From positions 115,074-179,073 of the forward strand of contig CALLJK010000011.1 in assembly GCA_938091745.1 (NCBI GenBank): DNA of 64,000 nt. Direction: 5' to 3'. Of the stretch, positions 14,997 to 22,906 are shown in pieces (position 1 is the stretch's first letter; each line of letters opens with the position of its first letter). The DNA comes from Candidatus Bipolaricaulota bacterium. GTDB taxonomy: Bacteria > Bipolaricaulota > Bipolaricaulia > RBG-16-55-9 > DRXL01. Under the pieces are notes generated by a model. It was not told the DNA's origin. It saw nothing but the letters and a program-made list of their open reading frames with translations, and made no database searches. The translations under genes were made by a program, and so were the position numbers.

Positions 14997-15509
14997 TTAT
15001 ACCCCGCCTTCAGAGACGAAGCGCTTGAAGTCGGCGAGCTTCATCTCGCTCTCCACAAAAGCCCGGAAGCGATCCTCTGGGAAGTCTTGCCGCTCGTCCT
15101 CGACAGTGGGCATCTCCACCGCAGCTACTTGGAAGACTTCTTCTGAGACGTAGATGGGGCTGCCCAGCCGCAACGCAATGGCGATCGAATCCGAAGGCCG
15201 TGCGTCGATCTCGAGGGTCTTGCCGAGGTGGTCACGGATATGCAGCGTTGCGAAGTATGTCGAGTCTTGAATGCTGTCGATGACCACCATGTCCAGATCT
15301 CCTCCGAGGCCTTTGAGGATCGCTTTGATCAGGTCGTGGGCTAAGGGGCGGGGAAACTCACGTTGCTGCAGGACCATGGCGATGGAAGTTGCTTCGGGTT
15401 GCCCAATCCAGACCGGCACAACCTTGCTCGACTGCAGATCGCGAAGCAACAGCACCGGCATGTTCTGCGTGGGGTCCATCACCAGCGCTTTGACTTCGAC
15501 TTCGCGCAT
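14997..15509 (-). CDS. Bifunctional nuclease family protein (DUF151)
   Basis: 170 residues from ATG 15509, chosen because AGGAGG lies 7 bases upstream; the longer frame to 15608 runs through the promoter. The DUF151 core (VWIGQPEATSIAMVLQ, then RPSDSIAIALRLGSPIYV) is full length, followed by a short helical tail. Family members have reported DNase/RNase activity, but the physiological role is uncertain. It is the first gene of an operon with pgk. Confidence 0.9.
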   Translation of the reverse strand: MREVEVKALVMDPTQNMPVLLLRDLQSSKVVPVWIGQPEATSIAMVLQQREFPRPLAHDLIKAILKGLGGDLDMVVIDSIQDSTYFATLHIRDHLGKTLEIDARPSDSIAIALRLGSPIYVSEEVFQVAAVEMPTVEDERQDFPEDRFRAFVESEMKLADFKRFVSEGGV

Positions 15510-15558
15510 TGCACAACCTCCTCTCAAAAGTTTAGAGCACGGTAACCCTATCGCACTG

Positions 15559-15587
15559 ATTATAACATGCCGACCTGCGGCTGACAA
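15559..15587 (-). promoter_or_regulatory. Promoter of the DUF151-pgk operon
   Basis: Minus strand TTGTCA (15582-15587), 17-base spacer, TATAAT (15559-15564). Confidence 0.8.
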
Positions 15588-15626
15588 AATAGCGCAGATT
15601 ACACTCACACAGAAGCCCCCTGAGGC

Positions 15627-15655
15627 TTGTCAAAGAGTGCGCTCACTATTAGAAT
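15627..15655 (+). promoter_or_regulatory. glmS promoter
   Basis: TTGTCA (15627-15632), 17-base spacer, TAGAAT (15650-15655), divergent from the DUF151-pgk promoter. The leader is about 25 bases, too short for a glmS ribozyme. Confidence 0.75.
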
Positions 15656-15686
15656 AGCACTCAGCTGCGCAAGGAGGCTTACTAGT

Positions 15687-17519
15687 ATGTGTGGGATCGT
15701 GGGCTATGTGGGACAGCGCCCGGCCAAAGAGCTCCTGCTCGATGCCCTCAAGAAGCTCGAATATCGCGGGTACGATTCTGCAGGGATCGCGCTCGTCGAG
15801 GGCACTCAGCTCTTCTTGGCCAAGCGCGCTGGGAAGGTGAACGAGCTCGCTGAGACCCTCAGCCAAAAAGTCTCCCAGGCGACCGTGGGCTTAGGGCACA
15901 CTCGCTGGGCTACCCACGGACCGCCAACAGACTCGAATGCCCACCCTCATTGTGATTGTCACAGAAAGATCGCAGTCATCCACAACGGGATTATTGAGAA
16001 CTATCTGCCCTTCAAGGAAGAGCTGCAACATCGAGGACACAGATTTGTCTCAGAGACAGATTCCGAAGTGATCGCCCATTTGATTGAAGAACACTACGAT
16101 GGAACTAATCTCTTAGAAGCTGTCAGGAAGGCGCTGCAGCCGCTGCGCGGCGCGTACGCGATAGCTGTCGTCGCTACGGACTCACCTGAGGAAGTTGTCG
16201 TCGCGCGAGCAGGCAGCCCACTCGTGTTAGGCTTGGGAGCTAACGAGAATTTTGCCGCGTCAGATATTCCCGCGCTCTTGAGCTTCACCCGAACAATGGT
16301 CTTTCTCAATGACGGGGAGCTGGCCCTGTTGCGCCACGACCGTGTCGAGCTCTTCGATTTTGAGGGCCACCGCATCAGCCGAGCACCCCAAAAGATCGAG
16401 TGGGATGTCGTCACCGCGCAGAAGCAGGGCTATAAGCACTTCATGCTGAAAGAGATTCACGAGCAGCCCCACGCCGTGGCCAACACCCTCCAGAATCGCT
16501 ACGAGCTCTCTACGGGGAAGATCGTGCTCCCAGAGCTTCACGGGCTCACTGAAAGAATCCAGAACGCCCAGATGGTCTATCTTGTCGCGATGGGCACGGC
16601 CTACTACGCCGGGCTGACAGCTAAATACTTATGGCGCGAGTTTTTCAGAGTGCCCATTGCTGTTGAGCTGGCTTCCGAGTTTCGCTACAGTAAGCCCTAT
16701 CTAGACGAAAACACTCTCGTGATCGCGATCTCGCAGTCTGGGGAGACGGCTGATACTCTTGGGGCAGTCCGCGAGGCCCGCGCGCGCGGCGCTTCGGTGC
16801 TCGCGATAGTCAACGTCGTGGGCGCGACGCTGACGCGTGAGTCCGATGCGACGCTCTACACCCACGCCGGCCCGGAGATCGGCGTCGCTTCGACCAAGGC
16901 ATTCTCAGCACAGTTAGCCGCGCTCGCTCTGTTGGGATTCTTCATAGCGCAGCAGCGGGGCTGGCTCTCTCCAGCGCAGACGCGCCCAGCTTTGGAAAGC
17001 TTAGTCCGCGGGCCGGCCCTCATCGAGAAGCTCTTACAAAAAGAGAGCGAGATCGCGCGGCTCGCCCAGATTTTTTACGAAAAAGAGCACTTTCTCTTTC
17101 TCGGCAGAGACTTGCTCTATCCCATTGCGCTCGAAGGGGCGCTCAAGCTCAAAGAGATTTCTTATATCCACGCCGAGGGCTACGCTGCCGGGGAGCTCAA
17201 GCACGGCCCGATCGCGCTCATCGACGCCCAGATGCCTACTGTCGTGCTCGTCACCAAAGAGAGCGTCTACGAAAAAGTCTTTTCAAACATCGAAGAAGTC
17301 AAAGCGCGTCGGGGCATCGTCATCACGGTGACCGATCAGATCAGTAAAGAGATCGAGCGCGTCTCGGACTTTATTATAGAGATACCCCAGAGCTCGCGCT
17401 GGCTCGCGCCGGTACTCTTCGTCGTGCCCCTGCAGCTCTTTGCGTATCACATTGCAGACCTCCGGGGCACCGATGTCGATCAGCCGAGAAACTTAGCCAA
17501 GAGCGTCACAGTGGAATGA
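15687..17519 (+). CDS. glmS: Glutamine--fructose-6-phosphate aminotransferase
   Basis: 610 residues. It makes glucosamine-6-phosphate for peptidoglycan and lipopolysaccharide. The start must be MCGIVGYVG at 15687, because the cysteine after the initiator methionine is the nucleophile; AAGGAGG lies 9 bases upstream. The N-terminal class II glutaminase domain runs to about 220. Two SIS sugar-isomerase domains follow (ISQSGETADT near residue 350 and GRDLLYPIALEGALKLKEISY further on), ending with the family C-terminus LAKSVTVE. Confidence 0.97.
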   Translation: MCGIVGYVGQRPAKELLLDALKKLEYRGYDSAGIALVEGTQLFLAKRAGKVNELAETLSQKVSQATVGLGHTRWATHGPPTDSNAHPHCDCHRKIAVIHNGIIENYLPFKEELQHRGHRFVSETDSEVIAHLIEEHYDGTNLLEAVRKALQPLRGAYAIAVVATDSPEEVVVARAGSPLVLGLGANENFAASDIPALLSFTRTMVFLNDGELALLRHDRVELFDFEGHRISRAPQKIEWDVVTAQKQGYKHFMLKEIHEQPHAVANTLQNRYELSTGKIVLPELHGLTERIQNAQMVYLVAMGTAYYAGLTAKYLWREFFRVPIAVELASEFRYSKPYLDENTLVIAISQSGETADTLGAVREARARGASVLAIVNVVGATLTRESDATLYTHAGPEIGVASTKAFSAQLAALALLGFFIAQQRGWLSPAQTRPALESLVRGPALIEKLLQKESEIARLAQIFYEKEHFLFLGRDLLYPIALEGALKLKEISYIHAEGYAAGELKHGPIALIDAQMPTVVLVTKESVYEKVFSNIEEVKARRGIVITVTDQISKEIERVSDFIIEIPQSSRWLAPVLFVVPLQLFAYHIADLRGTDVDQPRNLAKSVTVE

Positions 17520-17647
17520 AGCTCGCGCCGTTGCGAGATCTCCCCAGAATTCTTCCAGGGATTACTGGGGGCAGGCCCGGGTGATCTGTCGAACTTAGGG
17601 AACCTCCACGCGAAGAGATCGCGCGGGCAGGGTAGTTGCTGAGGCAT

Positions 17648-18739
17648 TCACATCACGCTGTACTCGAACCCGACGCTGATCCCCCACTCCGGCTCTTCAT
17701 ACCCTGTCGCGAGGCTCGCTTGCCCCTTCACTAAGACGCTCAGCGACGGCGAGACGAAGAAGCGCAGCGTTGCATCTAAGCCATGCGCTTGGTTCTCCTG
17801 ACCAGCCTGCCGTGCCCAATTGTACGAGTACACAACGTTGAGATTCGTTGTGGGCGTCAGCAGCCGTGCGTAGCTCGCTGAGACCGTGAGCCACGTATTG
17901 TCCGTGAAGGGCAAGGGGATATAGAGTCGGGCCTGCGCCAGCACTTGACTGAGGGCATCGGGAGGCGTGGCAAAATTCGCAGCAACCCGCGCGAGCGCAT
18001 TGGTTTCACCCATGGGGCTGATCACCGTATAGCCGAGCGCTAGCGTCGCGTCCCACCCGCAAAAACGTGATTCCCTCGATTGCACGATATCTTGGATAGC
18101 GACGACACCCGCGGCTCCGAGGGGCTTGCCGAGCTGCTGCTCAATGCCCTCCAATACTCCAACGATTCCAAGCTCCGGCTGGCGCGCGATCACGTCCGCT
18201 ACGGCTTTCAGCTCGCTGTCTGAGAGGGGCTGCGTGAGAATCTTAGCTTCTTGGAGTGCCTGGCTGATCTGCATTGCTTTGGCAAGCGGGGTCACATCGC
18301 GGAAGCGTCCGGCCCCTATGCCGCCCAGCGCCCGCACGGTGAAGCCCTCTTGGAAGGGAGTGCTCGCTGTGTCCACCCCGCCAAACAGAAAGATGTTCTC
18401 ATCGAGATAGCGTCGTAGGCTGCCTTCGCTCATCAGCGTTGTACTGAGGGCGATCTGGGGGGCGAGTTCTAGGCGCGCCGAGCCGCTGAGAGTGTAGCTC
18501 CATTCCGGCCCTTCTGCCCACATGATCCCTTGCACAGCAAGATGCCCAATGCTCGCGTTCCCGCGATCATTCAGATAACGATCCTCAAAGTAGCGATAGT
18601 CTCCTGACAGAGTCAGGCTCTGAAGCTGATTCTGCGGCGGCGTGTACTCGCACAGCGATGCAGTCATCTGGGCGTGGGTCATGACTCCTACACCGAGAAC
18701 GACCATGAGAGCGAAAACTCCTTGTGCTATCAAGCGCAT
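17648..18739 (-). CDS. Predicted outer-membrane beta-barrel protein
   Basis: 363 residues. A signal peptide ends near THAQ (about residue 24). The rest is rich in alternating hydrophobic/polar strands with aromatic girdles, for example LTLSGDYRYFED, WSYTLSGSARLEL and WLTVSASYARLL, and it ends in ISVGFEYSVM as outer-membrane proteins often do. A helical, soluble-looking insert lies at about 150-215. AAAGGAG precedes the ATG. The family is not recognised. Its presence supports a diderm envelope. Confidence 0.65.
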   Translation of the reverse strand: MRLIAQGVFALMVVLGVGVMTHAQMTASLCEYTPPQNQLQSLTLSGDYRYFEDRYLNDRGNASIGHLAVQGIMWAEGPEWSYTLSGSARLELAPQIALSTTLMSEGSLRRYLDENIFLFGGVDTASTPFQEGFTVRALGGIGAGRFRDVTPLAKAMQISQALQEAKILTQPLSDSELKAVADVIARQPELGIVGVLEGIEQQLGKPLGAAGVVAIQDIVQSRESRFCGWDATLALGYTVISPMGETNALARVAANFATPPDALSQVLAQARLYIPLPFTDNTWLTVSASYARLLTPTTNLNVVYSYNWARQAGQENQAHGLDATLRFFVSPSLSVLVKGQASLATGYEEPEWGISVGFEYSVM

Positions 18740-18783
18740 AGCTCATCTCTCCTTTTATGCTTTATTATCATGCTGCATTAAAG

Positions 18784-18811
18784 TATATATCATCAATGTC
18801 GAGACAGTCAA
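18784..18811 (-). promoter_or_regulatory. Promoter of the outer-membrane protein gene
   Basis: Minus strand TTGACT (18806-18811), 16-base spacer, TATATA (18784-18789). Confidence 0.55.
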
Positions 18812-18813
18812 AT

Positions 18814-18842
18814 TTGAAAAGACCAGCGCGCATAAGTATAAT
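18814..18842 (+). promoter_or_regulatory. Promoter of the lipoprotein gene
   Basis: TTGAAA (18814-18819), 17-base spacer, TATAAT (18837-18842), back to back with the outer-membrane protein promoter. Confidence 0.7.
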
Positions 18843-18876
18843 CAAGCGAATGCACCATAAGCCATAGGGAGGTTTG

Positions 18877-19299
18877 ATGAGCGCAAAACGCTGTGTCTTG
18901 TTTTTAATTCCGGTCTTGGCCGTGATCCTGACGGGCTGCCCCAAGATCATCCCCGGCGTGAACATCCGCATCGAAGAGATTGATGCGAGCTGCCGCGGGG
19001 CTCAGTTCACTGCTCTGGCCTTCCAAGAGAATACGGCCCTTGGCCGGTTCGAGATGCGCGTGACTCATAAGCTCCTAGCAGAATTCATTATCCCTCAGGC
19101 AGTGGCTCAACGGATTGACTTCAGTCGGCCCATCTACATGCGCGTCTACATGACAGGGGGCCAGGCTTTAGAGTGCGTCTTAGCTGGCAAGGTCCTGACC
19201 TTCCGCGGGGTGCTCAAGCGGGCAGGCACCGACTCACGCACGGGCAATCCCGTCTACGTGCTCAAGTTCTATGAGGATTTTAAGATAGAACACAATTAA
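18877..19299 (+). CDS. Lipoprotein of unknown function
   Basis: 140 residues. A signal peptide with lipobox LTGC near residue 20 is followed by a compact domain of mixed strands (FEMRVTHKLLAEFIIP, then YVLKFYEDFKIEHN). AGGGAGG lies 4 bases before the ATG at 18877. No family is recognised. It is divergent from the outer-membrane protein and precedes the secreted-subunit operon, which has its own promoter. Confidence 0.75.
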   Translation: MSAKRCVLFLIPVLAVILTGCPKIIPGVNIRIEEIDASCRGAQFTALAFQENTALGRFEMRVTHKLLAEFIIPQAVAQRIDFSRPIYMRVYMTGGQALECVLAGKVLTFRGVLKRAGTDSRTGNPVYVLKFYEDFKIEHN

Positions 19300-19356
19300 A
19301 ATTATCAAAATAATTACTGAAATCACCTTATAGTAGCGATTATTACATTTCCCCTC

Positions 19357-19386
19357 TTGACAAACTCCCTCCTCTTGTATTATAAT
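19357..19386 (+). promoter_or_regulatory. Promoter of the seven-gene envelope operon
   Basis: TTGACA (19357-19362), 18-base spacer, TATAAT (19381-19386), in an AT-rich stretch. No other good promoter is seen in the short gaps until ftsH. Confidence 0.8.
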
Positions 19387-19430
19387 TCCCCTCAAGTAAA
19401 TAAAAAGCATTGCTGTAGAAGGAGGTAGCC

Positions 19431-19949
19431 GTGCGCCATATCAAATCTATTGCAGTTGTCCTGCTCGCTCTGTCGTTAGGTTGGTTCGGCGGCCTTTCTC
19501 AGACGTCGCAGACCGTCACCATCAACGTCAACCAGTCGCTCTATCTCGACTGCTCAGCTTCGCTACCCATTAACCACACAGTCCTACAGTCGGAGATCGA
19601 AGGTCCACAACCATTCAATATCGGGACATGGAGCTGCAATGTCGATTCCCTGACGGCCTTCGAACTCAGCGCAGATATGACCGTCTCATCGACGACAATT
19701 CTGAACGTCAGCAAGGACGACTTCTCCGAGACGTGCACGCTGGCAAGTGGCGGCGGCACCCCAAGCTGCGGCGCCGGCGGAACTTTCGGGCCTATTACGC
19801 TTGGCACTGGTGGCAATACTGCGGGATCGCTTGGCGCTGACTTCTCGGGAGATGTCGCGCTTAACGTGAGCGACTGGGATGTCACCGCAACGCTGCCGGC
19901 CAGCGCCAGCGGCACGATCACCTACTCCGTCTCGGACTCGACGCCCTAG
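19431..19949 (+). CDS. Secreted subunit 1 of the chaperone/usher-like operon
   Basis: 172 residues from GTG 19431 (AAGGAGG 5 bases upstream). A signal peptide to about residue 24 is followed by an all-beta domain. It shares a set of landmarks with the next two genes: QSLYLDC near the mature N-terminus, IEGPQPFNIGTW with a central cysteine, NTAGSLGADFSG, SDWDV, and a final strand GTITYSVSDSTP at the very end. The paralogs, common C-terminal strand and neighbouring chaperone-like gene suggest a polymerising surface subunit (pilin-like). That role is inferred. Confidence 0.7.
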   Translation: MRHIKSIAVVLLALSLGWFGGLSQTSQTVTINVNQSLYLDCSASLPINHTVLQSEIEGPQPFNIGTWSCNVDSLTAFELSADMTVSSTTILNVSKDDFSETCTLASGGGTPSCGAGGTFGPITLGTGGNTAGSLGADFSGDVALNVSDWDVTATLPASASGTITYSVSDSTP

Positions 19950-19979
19950 CGCAAAAAACATAAAAAGGAGGCCTGCACC

Positions 19980-20534
19980 ATGACCAGAAAATACTTAGTC
20001 GCGCTGCTCGTCGGAGCTCTTGGGTTGTCTCTGTCGTCAGGGCTTGTCGCCCAACAGAACGTGACGATTGAGATCGGACAATCGCTCTATCTCGACTGCG
20101 TGCCGCCGGACCAGCCCGGAGATATTTATTATGTTATCTCACAGAGCGATATCGAGGCGCCGCAGCCCATTGACATCGGCGACTGGGGCTGCAACGTCGA
20201 CGCCGTGACGCAGTACAGGCTCAACTCGCAGTTCACGTCCTTCTCCGCGCCCTATGTCGTCAACGCCGACACGTCGGACTTCACAGCTGACTGCGATACT
20301 GCCGATGATTATGGCACCTGTGCACCAAACTCGTCGCTCACCCTAGGCGATACAGACCCAAACACGCGACGCGGCACAGGATACAACACCGCTGGGACGG
20401 ACGGCGCGGACTTTTTCGGGAACGTGTACGTCAATATGGGCGTCGGCCCCACAGGCTGGGATGTGCAGTCTTCGCAGCTTCCGGTCTACGTAACCGGCAT
20501 AATCACCTACACGGTAACGGATACAACTCCCTAG
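19980..20534 (+). CDS. Secreted subunit 2 of the chaperone/usher-like operon
   Basis: 184 residues with a signal peptide (cleavage near VAQQ). It is paralogous to the neighbours: QSLYLDC, IEAPQPIDIGDWGCNVDA, YNTAGTDGADFFGN, GWDV and terminal GIITYTVTDTTP. Several cysteine pairs could form disulfides in the exported form. AAAGGAGG precedes the ATG. It lies 30 bases after subunit 1 in the same transcript. Confidence 0.7.
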   Translation: MTRKYLVALLVGALGLSLSSGLVAQQNVTIEIGQSLYLDCVPPDQPGDIYYVISQSDIEAPQPIDIGDWGCNVDAVTQYRLNSQFTSFSAPYVVNADTSDFTADCDTADDYGTCAPNSSLTLGDTDPNTRRGTGYNTAGTDGADFFGNVYVNMGVGPTGWDVQSSQLPVYVTGIITYTVTDTTP

Positions 20535-20573
20535 ACGATAGGGTCTTGCTAAAATCGTGAGGGAGTTAAAGCT

Positions 20574-21089
20574 ATGAAGGGCTGCGCAGCCATAGTGCTT
20601 ATAGTGGCGCTGCTCGCATGGGGTGGCTCCGCCCAGACGAGCCAGAACGTGCGCGTGACGCTCGTCATTCCCCAGCCGCTCTTCATCGCAGCCGTAATTC
20701 CCTCCATCACGGTCGAGATTACCCCCGTAGAGATCGAAGGGCCGCAACCGTTCAAGATCGGCGACTGGCACGTCAATATTGACGCGCTCACGCCCTACCG
20801 GCTCAATTCGACACTCGTAACTATAGACACAAATATCTTCGACGCAGGCCCAGAGGATTTTCTGACAGACTGCGATTTCTCTGATGACTTCGGGGTTTGC
20901 ACGGACAAGACGTCGCTGTCGGAGCCTGACCCGCAGAACCGGCGGGGCTTCGGGGAGAACACTGCAGGCTTGGATGGCGCAGATTTTATGGGCGAGATCT
21001 TCCTCGACATCAGCTCGTGGGACGTGAGCACGTTGCCCGGCTTCTACATCGGCGTCATTCTCTTTACGACGACAGACACGACACCTTAG
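20574..21089 (+). CDS. Secreted subunit 3 of the chaperone/usher-like operon
   Basis: 171 residues with a signal peptide (cleavage near GSAQ). It retains IEGPQPFKIGDWHVNIDA, GFGENTAGLDGADFMG, SSWDVS and the terminal strand GVILFTTTDTTP, but has lost the LDC cysteine near the mature N-terminus. AGGGAG precedes the ATG. Its stop codon overlaps the ribosome site of the next gene. Confidence 0.7.
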   Translation: MKGCAAIVLIVALLAWGGSAQTSQNVRVTLVIPQPLFIAAVIPSITVEITPVEIEGPQPFKIGDWHVNIDALTPYRLNSTLVTIDTNIFDAGPEDFLTDCDFSDDFGVCTDKTSLSEPDPQNRRGFGENTAGLDGADFMGEIFLDISSWDVSTLPGFYIGVILFTTTDTTP

Positions 21090-21097
21090 GAGTAAAT

Positions 21098-22039
21098 ATG
21101 AAGCTCGTTCGCGCGCTGGGAACACTCGTCTTAGCAGTCACGCTGGGAAGTCTCTTGGTGCAGGCCGTCTCCCAAGGGCCGAACTACGCGAGTGCCTCCT
21201 CGGCTGTAGGATGGGTAAACGCTAGCAATGCTGTCGGAACTCCCGATAACACGTGCGCGGAGCGCACTGGCGCTGCCGGCGGCTCTCTCGATCTCACGGG
21301 TTTTGGCTTCACCATCCCCGACGCAGCCGTCATTCAAGGGATTACAGTCGAAGTCGATATGGCAGCTACGTCATCAAGCGAGGGAGTCCGTGTGCGCTTG
21401 CTCAAGGGCGGCTCCCCCGTGGGTAATACTCAAGATATTTACGGCGTCGCGGGACAGGAGGACTGTAGCACCAGCGCCTTCCGCACTGTGGGCAGCCCCA
21501 CCGATCTGTGGGGAGAGACCTGGACAGCGAGCGATATCAACAGCGCAAACTTTGGAGTGCGCCTCTCCAAGCTCGGCTCCGCAAACACAGCCTATGTTGA
21601 CGCCGTGCGCATCACGATTGAATACCAAGATGTGATGACCGTGACGGTCATCTCCGGCGGGGCGCTCTCAGCGAACGTCAATAGCGCTGCAACAGTCGAG
21701 TCTGGGAGAGTTGAGTTTCTGAGCCAGACAACGCTGCAAGTCGTCGCGACGAGGAACTGGTGCGTCATCGCAATATCGTCGGTGACGAGCTACCCTCCTG
21801 GGGCCGATGACCCTGGCGCCGACGCCGTTGAGATCAGGAACGAGCTGGGGAATTTCACGCCGGCAGGATCAGGCGTCATCGTCCAGCGGGGCACGCCCAC
21901 ACCCGCCGGCGGTCTGACCGTAAACGTTGACTTGCGCGTGATGCTCGATGATTTTGGCGATGGCAAGATCGGCTCCTATCAGTTTGGCGTCAATTACTCC
22001 ATTGAGGAGGACGGTGATGGAGCTGGCCTTTGCCCATAA
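21098..22039 (+). CDS. Larger secreted protein, possible tip adhesin
   Basis: 313 residues from ATG 21098, with AGGAG just upstream overlapping the previous stop. The signal peptide is followed by a beta-sandwich resembling carbohydrate-binding or jelly-roll domains (residues about 30-185: NYASASSAVGWVNASNAVG, and FGVRLSKL, YVDAVRITIEY further on). A second all-beta domain ends in YQFGVNYSIEED, like the last strand of the small subunits. Two domains in a gene next to the subunits is the layout of tip adhesins in chaperone-usher pili. This is inference. Confidence 0.6.
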   Translation: MKLVRALGTLVLAVTLGSLLVQAVSQGPNYASASSAVGWVNASNAVGTPDNTCAERTGAAGGSLDLTGFGFTIPDAAVIQGITVEVDMAATSSSEGVRVRLLKGGSPVGNTQDIYGVAGQEDCSTSAFRTVGSPTDLWGETWTASDINSANFGVRLSKLGSANTAYVDAVRITIEYQDVMTVTVISGGALSANVNSAATVESGRVEFLSQTTLQVVATRNWCVIAISSVTSYPPGADDPGADAVEIRNELGNFTPAGSGVIVQRGTPTPAGGLTVNVDLRVMLDDFGDGKIGSYQFGVNYSIEEDGDGAGLCP

Positions 22040-22058
22040 ATAGGGGGACTGATCGTAT

Positions 22059-22880
22059 ATGTGTAAGAGCATTGCAAGATGGGGCGTTCTGATTGGGAGC
22101 TTATGGGTGAGCGCGGTGCTCGTCCAGGGGCAGATCGGCATCTCTACTCTGAGCGTAGACGTCAATTTGCCTCCTGGGGGCAGCTTCACCGGAGCGTTTG
22201 AAGTCATCAATAGCAGTGATCAGCCCCGCGAGTTCACCGTCGAACTCAAAGATTACGACAGAAATATCGAAGGCGGCTTGGTCTTGCTCAATCCGGGGAC
22301 ACACCCGCGCTCGCTGGCAAAGTTTCTCTCGTTCACCCCAGCGCAATTTGCGCTTGCGCCAAAGCAAAAACAACAGATCACCTTCAAGATCGAGATTCCC
22401 GCGACAGAGCGCGGACCGCACTGGGCAGCATTCGCTATCACCAGCCCGGCGCCGTCGTCGGGTGCTCAGCCACCACCACCGCCAGGGCAGCAGCCGTCTA
22501 TTCCCGTTACCATTGGGACAGCTGAGCAATTCGTCGTCAAGATTCGTCATACTGATCCGACAAATGCTGTCAATCGCGGGCGGATCGTGAGTGTCCAAGC
22601 CCTCCTCCCAGAACGCGACAAGCCCTTGCGCATCGTCGTCGAATACGAGAACACAGGGACGACCTTCCAAATCGCCAAGACGCAGTTGCGCATCGTGAAC
22701 GCCAAGGGTGAGATCGTTGTGCAGAAGAGGGCCGAAGATATGGCGCTGCTCCCCGGCGGCAAGCAACGCTTAGAGATCCCCGTGACAGAGAAACTGCCGT
22801 CGGGGACGTACTTGGCGTTAGTGATCATTGACTTTGGCGGCGACTTCTTAGTTGCCGGGCAGGTGCGCTTTCAGATTTAA
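22059..22880 (+). CDS. Periplasmic chaperone-like protein
   Basis: 273 residues. The signal peptide ends near VQGQ. Two Ig-like domains follow. The first (SVDVNLPPGGSFTGAFEV, then REFTVELKDYDR and QITFKIEIPA) is laid out like pilus chaperones and NEW3-type domains. A proline-rich linker lies near residue 150, and the second domain contains LRIVVEYENTGTTFQIAKTQLRI split by a turn. The family cannot be fixed by eye. Position between candidate subunits and the usher-like gene supports a chaperone role. Confidence 0.6.
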   Translation: MCKSIARWGVLIGSLWVSAVLVQGQIGISTLSVDVNLPPGGSFTGAFEVINSSDQPREFTVELKDYDRNIEGGLVLLNPGTHPRSLAKFLSFTPAQFALAPKQKQQITFKIEIPATERGPHWAAFAITSPAPSSGAQPPPPPGQQPSIPVTIGTAEQFVVKIRHTDPTNAVNRGRIVSVQALLPERDKPLRIVVEYENTGTTFQIAKTQLRIVNAKGEIVVQKRAEDMALLPGGKQRLEIPVTEKLPSGTYLALVIIDFGGDFLVAGQVRFQI

Positions 22881-22906
22881 AAAAAAACAATCTTAAGGAG
22901 GCTCTT

